From Clostridiales bacterium (GTDB lineage Bacteria; Bacillota; Clostridia; Lachnospirales; CAG-274): a stretch of 64,000 bases of DNA. The stretch lies in the NCBI GenBank assembly GCA_018371275.1, contig JAHALF010000011.1, forward strand, positions 1-64,000. Direction: 5' to 3'. Shown piece after piece: positions 27,762 to 35,688 of this stretch. The position numbers and the translations under genes were made by a program. Under the pieces are notes generated by a model. That model saw nothing but the letters and a program-made list of their open reading frames with translations. It had not been told where the DNA came from and made no database searches. Every line of letters starts with the position of its first letter. The stretch's first letter is position 1.

Positions 27762-27982
27762 TTGTTTAACCTCCATATTAAATTTAAATTTATTATAAAA
27801 ACCTATACTTATAACTTTATTTTAATAATAAACCCTACACTAAATGTAAAGTCAATATATTTTATAAAATTTAAATTAAAAATTTTTTAATTGTAGCTTT
27901 TAATTTATACATATATAATTTAATTGATATATATTTTTTTATGATGTATAATGAAAATATAAAAATCTTTAGGAGGTGCATT

Positions 27983-29371
27983 ATGTTAGATAAAAATATT
28001 GCAAATGAAATTTTGACAGAAGCAACATCAAAAGGAGCAGACTTTGCAGAGATATTTATAGAAAATAAAGATAGTGCTAGTATATCTCTTATAAATGGAA
28101 AAGTTGATAGTGCCTTATCTGGTTTAGACTTTGGTATTGGGCTTAGGGTTTTTTACAATGGAAAAACTATATATGCTTATACTAATGATTTAACTAGAGA
28201 AAGCCTATTAAAGATGGCTAAAGAAGTTGCTAAAGCAACAAAAGGTGATAAACAAATAACTATTTTAGACTTTGATAAAAAAGATTATAAACAAATAGGC
28301 ATACATAAAGCTAAAGTTTTACCTACAACTATTAAGAAAACTAAAATAGTTGATATGTTAAAAGAAGCTAGCGATAGTGCCTTTAAATATGATAACCTTA
28401 TAACAGAAACTATATCTACATATACTCACTCTATACAAGATGTATGTATTATAAATACAAAAGGTATCTTTGTAGAAGATAGACGTGTAAGAACAAGATT
28501 TTCCATAGATTCAATAGCCTCTAATGAAATGGAAAAACAAACAGGTAGTATGCGTCCAGGGGCTTTGATGGGATTTGAATTTTATGACACGATAGATGTA
28601 AAAGATATGGCAAGAGAAGCTAGTCGTTCTGCTGTTACTATGTTAAAAGCTAGTCCTTGTCCTAGTGGTAAAATGCCTGTTATTATAGACAATGGATTTG
28701 GTGGAGTTATATTCCATGAGGCTTGTGGTCACGGATTAGAAGCTATAAAGATTGCTCGCGGGGATAGTGTATATGCTGGCAAAATTGGCGAAAAAGTAGC
28801 AAGTGATAAAGTAACTGCTATAGATGATGGCACTATAATTAACAAATGGGGCTCTATCAATATAGATGATGAAGGAACAGAAACACAAAAGACTGTTCTT
28901 ATAGAAAATGGTATATTAAAAAGCTATCTTGTAGATAACTTTTATGGAGAAAAAATAGGTATGAAATCTACTGGTTCTTGTAGAAGAGAATCTTACAAAT
29001 ATGCTCCAGTGCCTAGAATGAGAAATACTTATATTGCAAATGGAAATGATAAAAAAGATGATATTATAAAAAACACTGAAAAAGGTATATATGCAAAATA
29101 TATGGGTGGTGGCTCTGTAAACCCTGCAACAGGAGAATTTAATTTTGCTGTACAAGAGGCATATCTTATAGAAAATGGTAAAATAACAACACCAGTAAGA
29201 GGAGCAACATTAATAGGTAAAGGTGAAGAAGTATTAAAAGATATAGATATGGTATCTGATACATTAAGCCACGCAGAAGGTGTATGTGGAGCATCTAGTG
29301 GTTCTGTACCTACTTGTGTTGGTCAACCTATGATTAGAGTGTCTAAAATAACTGTTGGTGGAAGGAGCTAA
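27983..29371 (+). CDS. tldD: TldD metalloprotease subunit
   Basis: The active subunit of the TldD/TldE protease, which unwinds and degrades or trims peptides. The HEXXXH zinc motif HEACGH is at residues 245-250 when counted from ATG 27983. That start has TAGGAGGTG upstream; an ATG at 27941 lacks a ribosome site. The length is about 462 residues. It is followed 4 bases later by its partner. No modified-peptide precursor is seen nearby, so a general role is likely. Confidence 0.95.
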   Translation: MLDKNIANEILTEATSKGADFAEIFIENKDSASISLINGKVDSALSGLDFGIGLRVFYNGKTIYAYTNDLTRESLLKMAKEVAKATKGDKQITILDFDKKDYKQIGIHKAKVLPTTIKKTKIVDMLKEASDSAFKYDNLITETISTYTHSIQDVCIINTKGIFVEDRRVRTRFSIDSIASNEMEKQTGSMRPGALMGFEFYDTIDVKDMAREASRSAVTMLKASPCPSGKMPVIIDNGFGGVIFHEACGHGLEAIKIARGDSVYAGKIGEKVASDKVTAIDDGTIINKWGSINIDDEGTETQKTVLIENGILKSYLVDNFYGEKIGMKSTGSCRRESYKYAPVPRMRNTYIANGNDKKDDIIKNTEKGIYAKYMGGGSVNPATGEFNFAVQEAYLIENGKITTPVRGATLIGKGEEVLKDIDMVSDTLSHAEGVCGASSGSVPTCVGQPMIRVSKITVGGRS

Positions 29372-29375
29372 AAAT

Positions 29376-30719
29376 ATGGATATAAAAGTTTTTAAAGATA
29401 AATTATTTGAAAAAGCTCTCAAAAATGGCTTTTCTGATTGTGAAATATACTATTATTCTGGTAAAAGTATAAAAATAAGTGTCTTAAAAGGTGAAATAGA
29501 AAAATTTGATAATGCTACAAGTGGAGGATTGTCATTTAGAGGTTTTTATAATGGTAAAATTGGCTACTCTTATACAGAACAAATATCTGAAAATATTATA
29601 GATAGTCTTATACAATATGCAAAAGAAAATGCTGAAATAATAAATGATGAAGAAAAAGAAGAAATATATATAGGAGATAAAAACTATACACCAGTAAAAA
29701 CTTTTTATGATAATCTTGAAGATGTAGAAGTAGATACATTAATAGAAAAAGCTTTAAATATAGAAAAAGCTGCTCTTAATTATGACAATAGAATAATTAG
29801 CTGTAACTATTGTATAGTTGGAAAATCATCTAGCCAAATATACATATCTAATACAAAAGGTCTAGAACTTAACAAAAAAGATAATTATGTAATGGCTTTT
29901 GCTGGAGCTTTAGCAAAAGAAAACGATAGTATAAAATCTGGTATGGAAATAATAGCTGGATTTGATATTAATAATATAGATCCTAATTATATTGGTGAAA
30001 CTGCTAGTAAAAAAGCTCTATCTTGTTTAGGTGCTACATCTTTACCATCTAAAAAATATAACATTATTTTTGAAAATGAATGTTTCACAGATTTATTATC
30101 TTGCTTTTTAACTAATTTTTGTGCTGAAAGTATTCAAAAAGGCTTTTCTTTACTAAAAGGTAAACTTAATAAAAAAATAGCAAGTGATAATATTACTATA
30201 TTAGATGAACCTTTAATGGAAAATGGATATAACTCTAATAGCTTTGACTCTGAAGGTGTTGCTTGCTATAATAAAACAATTGTAGAAAATGGTGTGTTAA
30301 AAACATACCTTTATAATTTAAAAACAGCTAAAAAAGATGGTGTAAAATCTACTGGTAATGGGTTTAAAAGTGGTTATAAAGGCAAAATTGGTATCTCCCC
30401 TACAAACTTTTATATAAAAAATGGGAATAAACCTTTAGATAATCTTTTTGAAAATGTAAAAGATGGAGTTTATATAACAGAAATGTCTGGGCTACATGCT
30501 GGCGTTAATAATATATCTGGTGATTTTTCTGTACTAGCTAGTGGATATTTAATAGAAAATGGCAAAAAATCTAAAGCAGTTGAACAAATAACTATTGCTG
30601 GTAACTTTTATAATATGATGTTAAATGTTAAAGATATAGCAAATGATTTAAAATTTGCCCTAAATGGTATAGGTTCCCCTAGTATATTTGTAGGAGAGCT
30701 TAGTGTATCTGGTGAATAA
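29376..30719 (+). CDS. tldE: TldE/PmbA subunit of the TldD/TldE protease
   Basis: The non-catalytic partner of TldD, about 447 residues, with the same fold and no HEXXXH motif (the matching place reads FENECFTDLL). ATG 29376 is chosen because GGAAGGAG lies upstream; an earlier GTG would overlap tldD. It is translated directly after tldD, which fits the obligate heterodimer. Confidence 0.92.
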   Translation: MDIKVFKDKLFEKALKNGFSDCEIYYYSGKSIKISVLKGEIEKFDNATSGGLSFRGFYNGKIGYSYTEQISENIIDSLIQYAKENAEIINDEEKEEIYIGDKNYTPVKTFYDNLEDVEVDTLIEKALNIEKAALNYDNRIISCNYCIVGKSSSQIYISNTKGLELNKKDNYVMAFAGALAKENDSIKSGMEIIAGFDINNIDPNYIGETASKKALSCLGATSLPSKKYNIIFENECFTDLLSCFLTNFCAESIQKGFSLLKGKLNKKIASDNITILDEPLMENGYNSNSFDSEGVACYNKTIVENGVLKTYLYNLKTAKKDGVKSTGNGFKSGYKGKIGISPTNFYIKNGNKPLDNLFENVKDGVYITEMSGLHAGVNNISGDFSVLASGYLIENGKKSKAVEQITIAGNFYNMMLNVKDIANDLKFALNGIGSPSIFVGELSVSGE

Positions 30720-30773
30720 TCTTTTTAACATTAAGTATCAAAAATTTTTATATAAAATTATTTAAAAAATGTA

Positions 30774-30832
30774 TTGACTTTTAAAAATAATATGCTATAA
30801 TTAATAATAGTTATTAGTTAATAGTTAATAAC
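30774..30832 (+). promoter_or_regulatory. Rubrerythrin promoter with a candidate operator
   Basis: TTGACT (30774-30779), a 16-bp spacer and a perfect TATAAT (30796-30801). Just after it, at the likely start point, GTTATTA...TAATAAC forms a dyad (30810-30832). An operator over the start site would suit repression by a peroxide regulator such as PerR; the sequence is only loosely like a PerR box. Confidence 0.65.
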
Positions 30833-30879
30833 ATTTGTTTTTAGCTTATATTTAATTATTATTTAAGGAGGAATTTATT

Positions 30880-31428
30880 ATGAAAAAATTTGTTTGTACT
30901 ATTTGTGGTTATGTTCATGAAGGTAATGAAGCTCCAGAGTCTTGCCCTACTTGTAAAGCTCCTGCTTCTAAATTTAAAGAACAAGCTGCTGGCGAATTAT
31001 CTTGGGCTTGTGAACACGTTGTAGGTGTTGCTCAAGGTTGTCCAGAAGAAATCATGGAAGGTCTTAAAATGAACTTTGAAGGCGAATGCTGTGAAGTTGG
31101 TATGTACCTTGCTATGTCAAGAGTAGCTCATAGAGAAGGTTATCCAGAAATTGGTATGTACTATCAACAAGCTGCTTTTGAAGAAGCAGAACATGCTGCT
31201 AAATTTGCTGAATTAATTGGTGAAGTTGTAACAGATTCTACTAAGAAAAACTTAGAGCTTCGTGTTGCAGCAGAAAACGGTGCTACTGCTGGTAAATTTG
31301 AACTTGCTAAAAAAGCTAAAGAATATAACCTTGATGCTATCCATGATACAGTTCATGAAATGGCTAAAGATGAAGCTAGACATGGTAAAGCTTTCGAAGG
31401 CTTATTAAACAGATATTTCAATAAATAA
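30880..31428 (+). CDS. rbr: Reverse-type rubrerythrin
   Basis: A peroxide-reducing di-iron protein of 182 residues. The rubredoxin domain comes first, with Cys6, Cys9, Cys22 and Cys25, the reverse of classical rubrerythrin. The four-helix di-iron domain follows, with Glu/His ligands in EGECCEVGMYL, EEAEHAAKF and KDEARHGKAF. It detoxifies hydrogen peroxide with NADH-derived electrons in anaerobes. It has strong codon use and an AAGGAGGAA site, so high expression is expected. Confidence 0.95.
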   Translation: MKKFVCTICGYVHEGNEAPESCPTCKAPASKFKEQAAGELSWACEHVVGVAQGCPEEIMEGLKMNFEGECCEVGMYLAMSRVAHREGYPEIGMYYQQAAFEEAEHAAKFAELIGEVVTDSTKKNLELRVAAENGATAGKFELAKKAKEYNLDAIHDTVHEMAKDEARHGKAFEGLLNRYFNK

Positions 31429-31452
31429 TTAACATATAAAATAAATTTTAAT

Positions 31453-31482
31453 TAAAAAGGCTACTTTAAGTAGCCTTTTTAT
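31453..31482. terminator. Bidirectional terminator between rubrerythrin and yyaC
   Basis: AAAAAGGCTAC and GTAGCCTTTTT form an 11-bp stem with a 5-base loop. It overlaps the yyaC stop codon by 3 bases. Confidence 0.85.
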
Positions 31483-32048
31483 ATTTTACTAATACAATGC
31501 CAAATGCCAGATGAAATAATATCAGCCATATTCATAACAACAGATAACCTTGTGTTTTGCAAAACGGATATTTCTAATATACCTGTATGATTTACAATAC
31601 CTGTTATAAAAGCATCTCCAACTGATGGTAAATTTTTCTTTGCGCCTGCTCCAGGTATTATACTACCCTCTCCTATATTTATATAATTTATATATTTTTT
31701 AGCTCCTAATGATGCATCTATTGCTATTAAAAATGGGTCTTTATGATTTATATATATTTCTTTTATAGTTTCCTTTAAATTTTTTGCATTAACTGTGTTT
31801 TCCAATGTTCCATATATAAATACATTACTACTTAAAGGCAATTTAGATAACTTATAGCCAACTAAAGGTCCTAAACTATCTCCAGTTGCCCTATCTGATC
31901 CTATACATAAAAATATAAATGTTTTAAAATTGTCTTTATATTTATACAGTATATTAAATAAAATTTCTTTAAATTCTAATAATGCAAACTCCGAGTTTGA
32001 GTTTATATAATTACTTAAGTTCTCTTTGTTTCTTAAAATACTGTTCAA
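31479..32048 (-). CDS. yyaC: YyaC family spore protease-like protein (DUF1256)
   Basis: A 189-residue protein of the YyaC family, related to the germination protease fold and conserved in spore formers. Signatures are CIGSDRATGDSLGPLVG, the FIYGTLENTVNAKNL segment and the IDASLG strand, then PSVGDAFITGIVN. Its role in spores is not well defined. The start is TTG with GGAGAG upstream. It is divergent from the MPN-LysM gene, which leads toward spo0A. Confidence 0.88.
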   Translation of the reverse strand: MNSILRNKENLSNYINSNSEFALLEFKEILFNILYKYKDNFKTFIFLCIGSDRATGDSLGPLVGYKLSKLPLSSNVFIYGTLENTVNAKNLKETIKEIYINHKDPFLIAIDASLGAKKYINYINIGEGSIIPGAGAKKNLPSVGDAFITGIVNHTGILEISVLQNTRLSVVMNMADIISSGIWHCISKI

Positions 32049-32371
32049 TTTTAACTCTCCTTAAATTTTTGTAAAAATTTAATTAAAAATTTAATTTTTA
32101 TATAATAATAATATATATTTTTTTCAAAAAGTATCAAAATATACACATCAATAAAATATTTTCGTATAAAAATAACATCTATTTTTTGTCAATATGTAAT
32201 AAAAAATAGCTATAATTGTAAATGTTTATTAATAGTTGTAAAAAATTACTCATTTATAGGGATAAAATTTTCTTGACTATTTACAATTTTTTCCATAAAA
32301 TGTAAATAGTATGTGATAATATTTTCATAAATTAACAAAACTTATAATTATATGTCTAAGGAGAGTTTTTT
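32049..32371. other. Divergent intergenic region with a dyad promoter
   Basis: 323 AT-rich bases between yyaC and the MPN-LysM gene. It holds the dyad-overlapped promoter at 32273-32310. A further TGTAAATG near 32218 resembles half of that dyad. No gene is visible. Confidence 0.65.
32273..32310 (+). promoter_or_regulatory. Promoter overlapped by a perfect 10-bp dyad
   Basis: TTGACT (32273-32278), a 17-bp spacer and TAAAAT (32296-32301). ACTATTTACA (32276-32285) and TGTAAATAGT (32301-32310) form a perfect inverted repeat that covers the end of the -35 and the end of the -10. This is a classic arrangement for a dimeric regulator. Confidence 0.65.
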
Positions 32372-33559
32372 ATGAAACAAAATAACAATATTATTGGCTT
32401 ACCAAAAAATATAAAGCAGATGGGTAACATTGATGATGATTTAAAAATTTATATGGAAGATTATGTTTTTACATATCTACAGCAGTACTCAAAACATTCC
32501 AACGGAGAAGAGAGAATAGCGGTCTTAATAGGAGATAGTTACACTATTGATGGTAACAATGTATTATTTATTAATGGTGCCATTAAAGGAGAACATACTA
32601 TAATTGAAGATGGTATGGTAAAATTAACAAAAAAATCTTTTGATTATATTAATGAGCAAATAGATAAATACTTTAAAAATTCTAATATTATTGGTTGGTT
32701 TTATTCTCAACCAGGTTTTTCAGATTATATAAATGATGGTTATATAAATTATCATAGAGAAAATTTTAGTAAAGAAAATCAAGTATTTTTTTTAAGTGAT
32801 CCTTTGGAAAATATAGGTGGATTTTACAGATTATATAATAATGATTTTAAAGCCATTAATGGTTTTATAATATACTATGAAAAAAATGAAGCGATGAGTG
32901 AGTATATGTTAAATAATAAAACTACAAATAACCGAATAGATGAAGATAATTTTAAAGCTAAAGACGAAAGGCTTATAAATATGAGTAGAAGAAAAACTAG
33001 TATTAATAAAAATATTCACTCTTTAAATGAATATAAAAAGATGTCTAATATTTTTGGCTCTTTAAGTGCTGTTTTATTTCTAATTTGTTTTATAATGGGC
33101 GCTGGTCTTATACAGAGTGATGATAAAATAGCTGAGCTTGAAAAAAGATTAGTTAAGTTAGATGATAGCTATAGATATATTTTAAGTCAAATTAAAGATG
33201 ACAATGTACAAAGTGTTTTTGCTCAAAATAGTTCTAAATATAGTGAACCATCATCAGAGCAAACATCTTCTTTATCGACAGCTAATACACATACAACACA
33301 ACAAACAACAGTTTTAACAACTGAAACTTCTACTGTTTCTACTACAAAAATTACTGATAAAACTTCAGAAACAACAAGCAAGAGCACAAGTAAAAGTCAA
33401 CAAAATCTAAAAAAATATGAAGTAAAAGAAGGTGATAGCTTAGAGCTAATAAGCAAAAAATTCTATGGTGATAGAAGTAAAATAGAAGAAATAATGAGTA
33501 TAAACGGTTTAGATAACCCAAATACAATTTACGTTGGTAAAACATTATTACTTCCTTAA
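32372..33559 (+). CDS. Degenerate MPN/JAMM-like, transmembrane, LysM protein
   Basis: A 395-residue membrane protein. Residues 45-170 resemble an MPN/JAMM domain: the ERIAVLIGD strand, then IIGWFYSQPGF at 106-116 and QVFFLSDPLENIGGFYR at 137-153. Where the catalytic His-Ser-His is expected there is Tyr111-Ser-Gln113, so isopeptidase chemistry looks lost. A basic stretch (195-223) precedes one TM helix (about 227-247), then a short coiled coil, a Ser/Thr-rich linker (282-345) and a LysM domain (348-394). Predicted topology is MPN inside, LysM outside. The histidine kinase gene follows after 39 bases. Function unknown; a sensor or scaffold is inferred. Confidence 0.7.
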   Translation: MKQNNNIIGLPKNIKQMGNIDDDLKIYMEDYVFTYLQQYSKHSNGEERIAVLIGDSYTIDGNNVLFINGAIKGEHTIIEDGMVKLTKKSFDYINEQIDKYFKNSNIIGWFYSQPGFSDYINDGYINYHRENFSKENQVFFLSDPLENIGGFYRLYNNDFKAINGFIIYYEKNEAMSEYMLNNKTTNNRIDEDNFKAKDERLINMSRRKTSINKNIHSLNEYKKMSNIFGSLSAVLFLICFIMGAGLIQSDDKIAELEKRLVKLDDSYRYILSQIKDDNVQSVFAQNSSKYSEPSSEQTSSLSTANTHTTQQTTVLTTETSTVSTTKITDKTSETTSKSTSKSQQNLKKYEVKEGDSLELISKKFYGDRSKIEEIMSINGLDNPNTIYVGKTLLLP

Positions 33560-33598
33560 AGATATTAAAATTATAAAGGATTTTGGGGGGATTAGATT

Positions 33599-34267
33599 TT
33601 GTATTCTTATAAAGATACATTAACAAAAGATATAACAATAGCTCTAGCACATGAGGTAAAAAGTCCTATATCACTTATAAAGGCAAATATAGAATTTTTA
33701 GAATTAGAAAATGTACTAGATAATCATAAGAAGAATGTTAGTTTGATAAAAAGTGAGCTTAATAAAATATCTGAAATAGTGTCTGATTTTATGGTCTTTT
33801 GTAGTCAAAGCTATGAAATGAATTTAATTAAAATAAACCTATCAGATATAATAAAAAATTATATAGAAAAATTTAATGTATATAACAACATCACATTTAA
33901 TTTAAATTGTTTTAATAATACAGAGGATGTAACTATAATAGCAGGATATTCTAAAGTATCTATTATACTGTCAAACATATATAAAAATTGTATAGAATCT
34001 ATTAATAATAAACAAGGATATATAGAAACTAATGTATATATAAAAGATAATAATATTATTGTAGATATTATAGATAATGGTAATGGTATAGATGATGATA
34101 TATTTAAAAAAGTTCATGAACCATTTTTTACAAATAAGTCTAATGGAAGTGGCTTAGGGATACCTATTTGTATAAATGCAATGAAAAGTATTAATGGCGA
34201 TTTTGAAATATTTAATAACGAAGGTTGTGGCTGTACAACTAGACTTACATTTAAAAATCAAATATAA
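33599..34267 (+). CDS. Sensorless cytoplasmic histidine kinase
   Basis: A 222-residue kinase with no sensor or membrane domain. The phospho-acceptor His18 lies in ALAHEVKSPISLIKAN. The ATP-binding part shows the N box (SNIYKNCIESI), G1 (DNGNGIDD), the F segment EPFFTNKSNGSGLG and the C-terminal GCGCTTRLTF. The start is TTG behind a GGGGGG site. The gene sits between the MPN-LysM gene and, after a CYTH gene, spo0A. In clostridia orphan kinases can phosphorylate Spo0A directly, so Spo0A is a plausible target, but this is inference. Confidence 0.88.
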   Translation: MYSYKDTLTKDITIALAHEVKSPISLIKANIEFLELENVLDNHKKNVSLIKSELNKISEIVSDFMVFCSQSYEMNLIKINLSDIIKNYIEKFNVYNNITFNLNCFNNTEDVTIIAGYSKVSIILSNIYKNCIESINNKQGYIETNVYIKDNNIIVDIIDNGNGIDDDIFKKVHEPFFTNKSNGSGLGIPICINAMKSINGDFEIFNNEGCGCTTRLTFKNQI

Positions 34268-34371
34268 ATATATAACTAATTTATACTTCTATATTTATAT
34301 AAATTTGAAAATTATTTAAAGTTAATTTATAATTAAACTAATTTTATATAAATAAAAGTGAGGTATAAATT

Positions 34372-34839
34372 ATGAAAAATATAGAAATAGAAAGAAAATT
34401 TTTAGTGAAGTATATACCAGATTTAAAAGGCTGTAAATCTTATTATATAAAACAAGGCTACATATCTACACAACCTGTTTTAAGAATTAGACAAAAAAAT
34501 GAAAAATATATATTCACTTTTAAAGGAAAGGGTGATATAAAAAGAGAAGAAATAGAAAAAGAAATAACTAAAGAAGAATTTGATAATTTATGGTTAAAAA
34601 TACAAGGACAGCCTATTATAAAGACTAGATATATTATACCATTACAAGATGGTCTAATAGCAGAATTAGACATTTATGATGGCAATTTAAAAGGATTTAA
34701 AAATGTAGAAGTAGAGTTTGATAGCATTAAAGATGCTGATAATTTTACACCACCAGACTGGTTTGGTGAGGATATTACTAAAAATGTAAAGTATACTAAT
34801 GCTTATTTATCAAAAGTATCAAGCTCTACTAATAAATGA
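34372..34839 (+). CDS. CYTH domain protein (inorganic triphosphatase-like)
   Basis: A 155-residue single CYTH domain. The signature ExExK appears as EIERK at residues 5-9. Further basic and acidic tunnel residues lie in LRIRQKN, FTFKGKG, KTRYIIP and ELDIYDG. Such proteins hydrolyse tripolyphosphate or related triphosphates with a divalent metal; class IV adenylate cyclase activity is less likely. GTGAGG is upstream. It lies 27 bases before spo0A. Confidence 0.88.
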   Translation: MKNIEIERKFLVKYIPDLKGCKSYYIKQGYISTQPVLRIRQKNEKYIFTFKGKGDIKREEIEKEITKEEFDNLWLKIQGQPIIKTRYIIPLQDGLIAELDIYDGNLKGFKNVEVEFDSIKDADNFTPPDWFGEDITKNVKYTNAYLSKVSSSTNK

Positions 34840-34866
34840 TTTTTGCTTACTTAGGAGGTTATTATA

Positions 34867-35646
34867 ATGAATCAAGATAAAATACGTGTTTTATTAGCAG
34901 ATGATAATAAGGATTTTTGTGATATATTAAAAAACTATTTAAATAAACAACCTAATATTGATGTTATAGACGTTGCTTTTGATGGATCAGAAGCCTATGA
35001 TAAAATCTTAACATTAAAACCTGATGTAGTTTTGCTAGATGAAGTTATGCCTCATCTTGATGGTATAGGTGTATTAGAAAAACTACAAAACGTTAAAGAT
35101 ATTAAAACTATGTGTATTATGCTAACAGCTGTAACACAAGAACAAGTTATGCAAAAGGCGTTTTCTCTTGGTGCTAAACATTACATAGCTAAACCTTTTG
35201 ATATGGAACTTTTAGTATCTCGTATAAATCAATTAAAAGAAAATAATATATCTAATAACAATAATAATAAGATTGGTCCAAACTATACTGAATTAGACTT
35301 AGAAACACGTGTTACAAATATATTGCATGAAATAGGTGTACCTGCTCATATTAGAGGATACCACTATATGCGTGAAGCTATAATAATGGCTATTGGTGAT
35401 ATAGATGTCTTGAACTATATAACAAAAGAACTATATCCATCTATAGCTAAAAAATGTAATACTACACCTAGCAGAGTAGAAAGAGCCATAAGACACGCTA
35501 TAGAAGTAGCTTGGAGCAGAGGTAGAATAGATGCAATAGATAACCTATTTGGATATACTATAAATAATCATAAAGGTAAACCTACAAATAGTGAATTTAT
35601 AGCTCTTATAGCTGATAGACTAAGATTAGAATTAAAAGCAAGTTAA
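34867..35646 (+). CDS. spo0A: Sporulation master regulator Spo0A
   Basis: A response regulator and DNA-binding protein of 259 residues. The receiver has the acidic pocket Asp11-12 and phospho-acceptor Asp58 (VVLLDEVMP), with the Lys in AKPFD. The C-terminal Spo0A domain (about 140-259) shows GYHYMREAIIMAI and the recognition helix segment SRVERAIRHAIEVAWSRG. It switches on sporulation when phosphorylated. AGGAGG precedes the ATG. It is not next to spoIVB here, unlike in many spore formers; a kinase and a CYTH gene precede it. Confidence 0.97.
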   Translation: MNQDKIRVLLADDNKDFCDILKNYLNKQPNIDVIDVAFDGSEAYDKILTLKPDVVLLDEVMPHLDGIGVLEKLQNVKDIKTMCIMLTAVTQEQVMQKAFSLGAKHYIAKPFDMELLVSRINQLKENNISNNNNNKIGPNYTELDLETRVTNILHEIGVPAHIRGYHYMREAIIMAIGDIDVLNYITKELYPSIAKKCNTTPSRVERAIRHAIEVAWSRGRIDAIDNLFGYTINNHKGKPTNSEFIALIADRLRLELKAS

Positions 35647-35650
35647 AATT

Positions 35651-35683
35651 TTGGCTAAAGACAAAAGTCTTTAGCCTTTTTAG
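35651..35683. terminator. Bidirectional terminator between spo0A and the alpha-galactosidase
   Basis: GGCTAAAGAC and GTCTTTAGCC form a 10-bp stem with an AAAA loop and a T run. Confidence 0.85.
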
Positions 35684-35688
35684 TTATA

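Noticed and set aside
27941..27982. Longer N-terminus for TldD
   Set aside because: ATG 27941 has no ribosome site, while ATG 27983 has TAGGAGGTG at good spacing and starts the conserved sequence.
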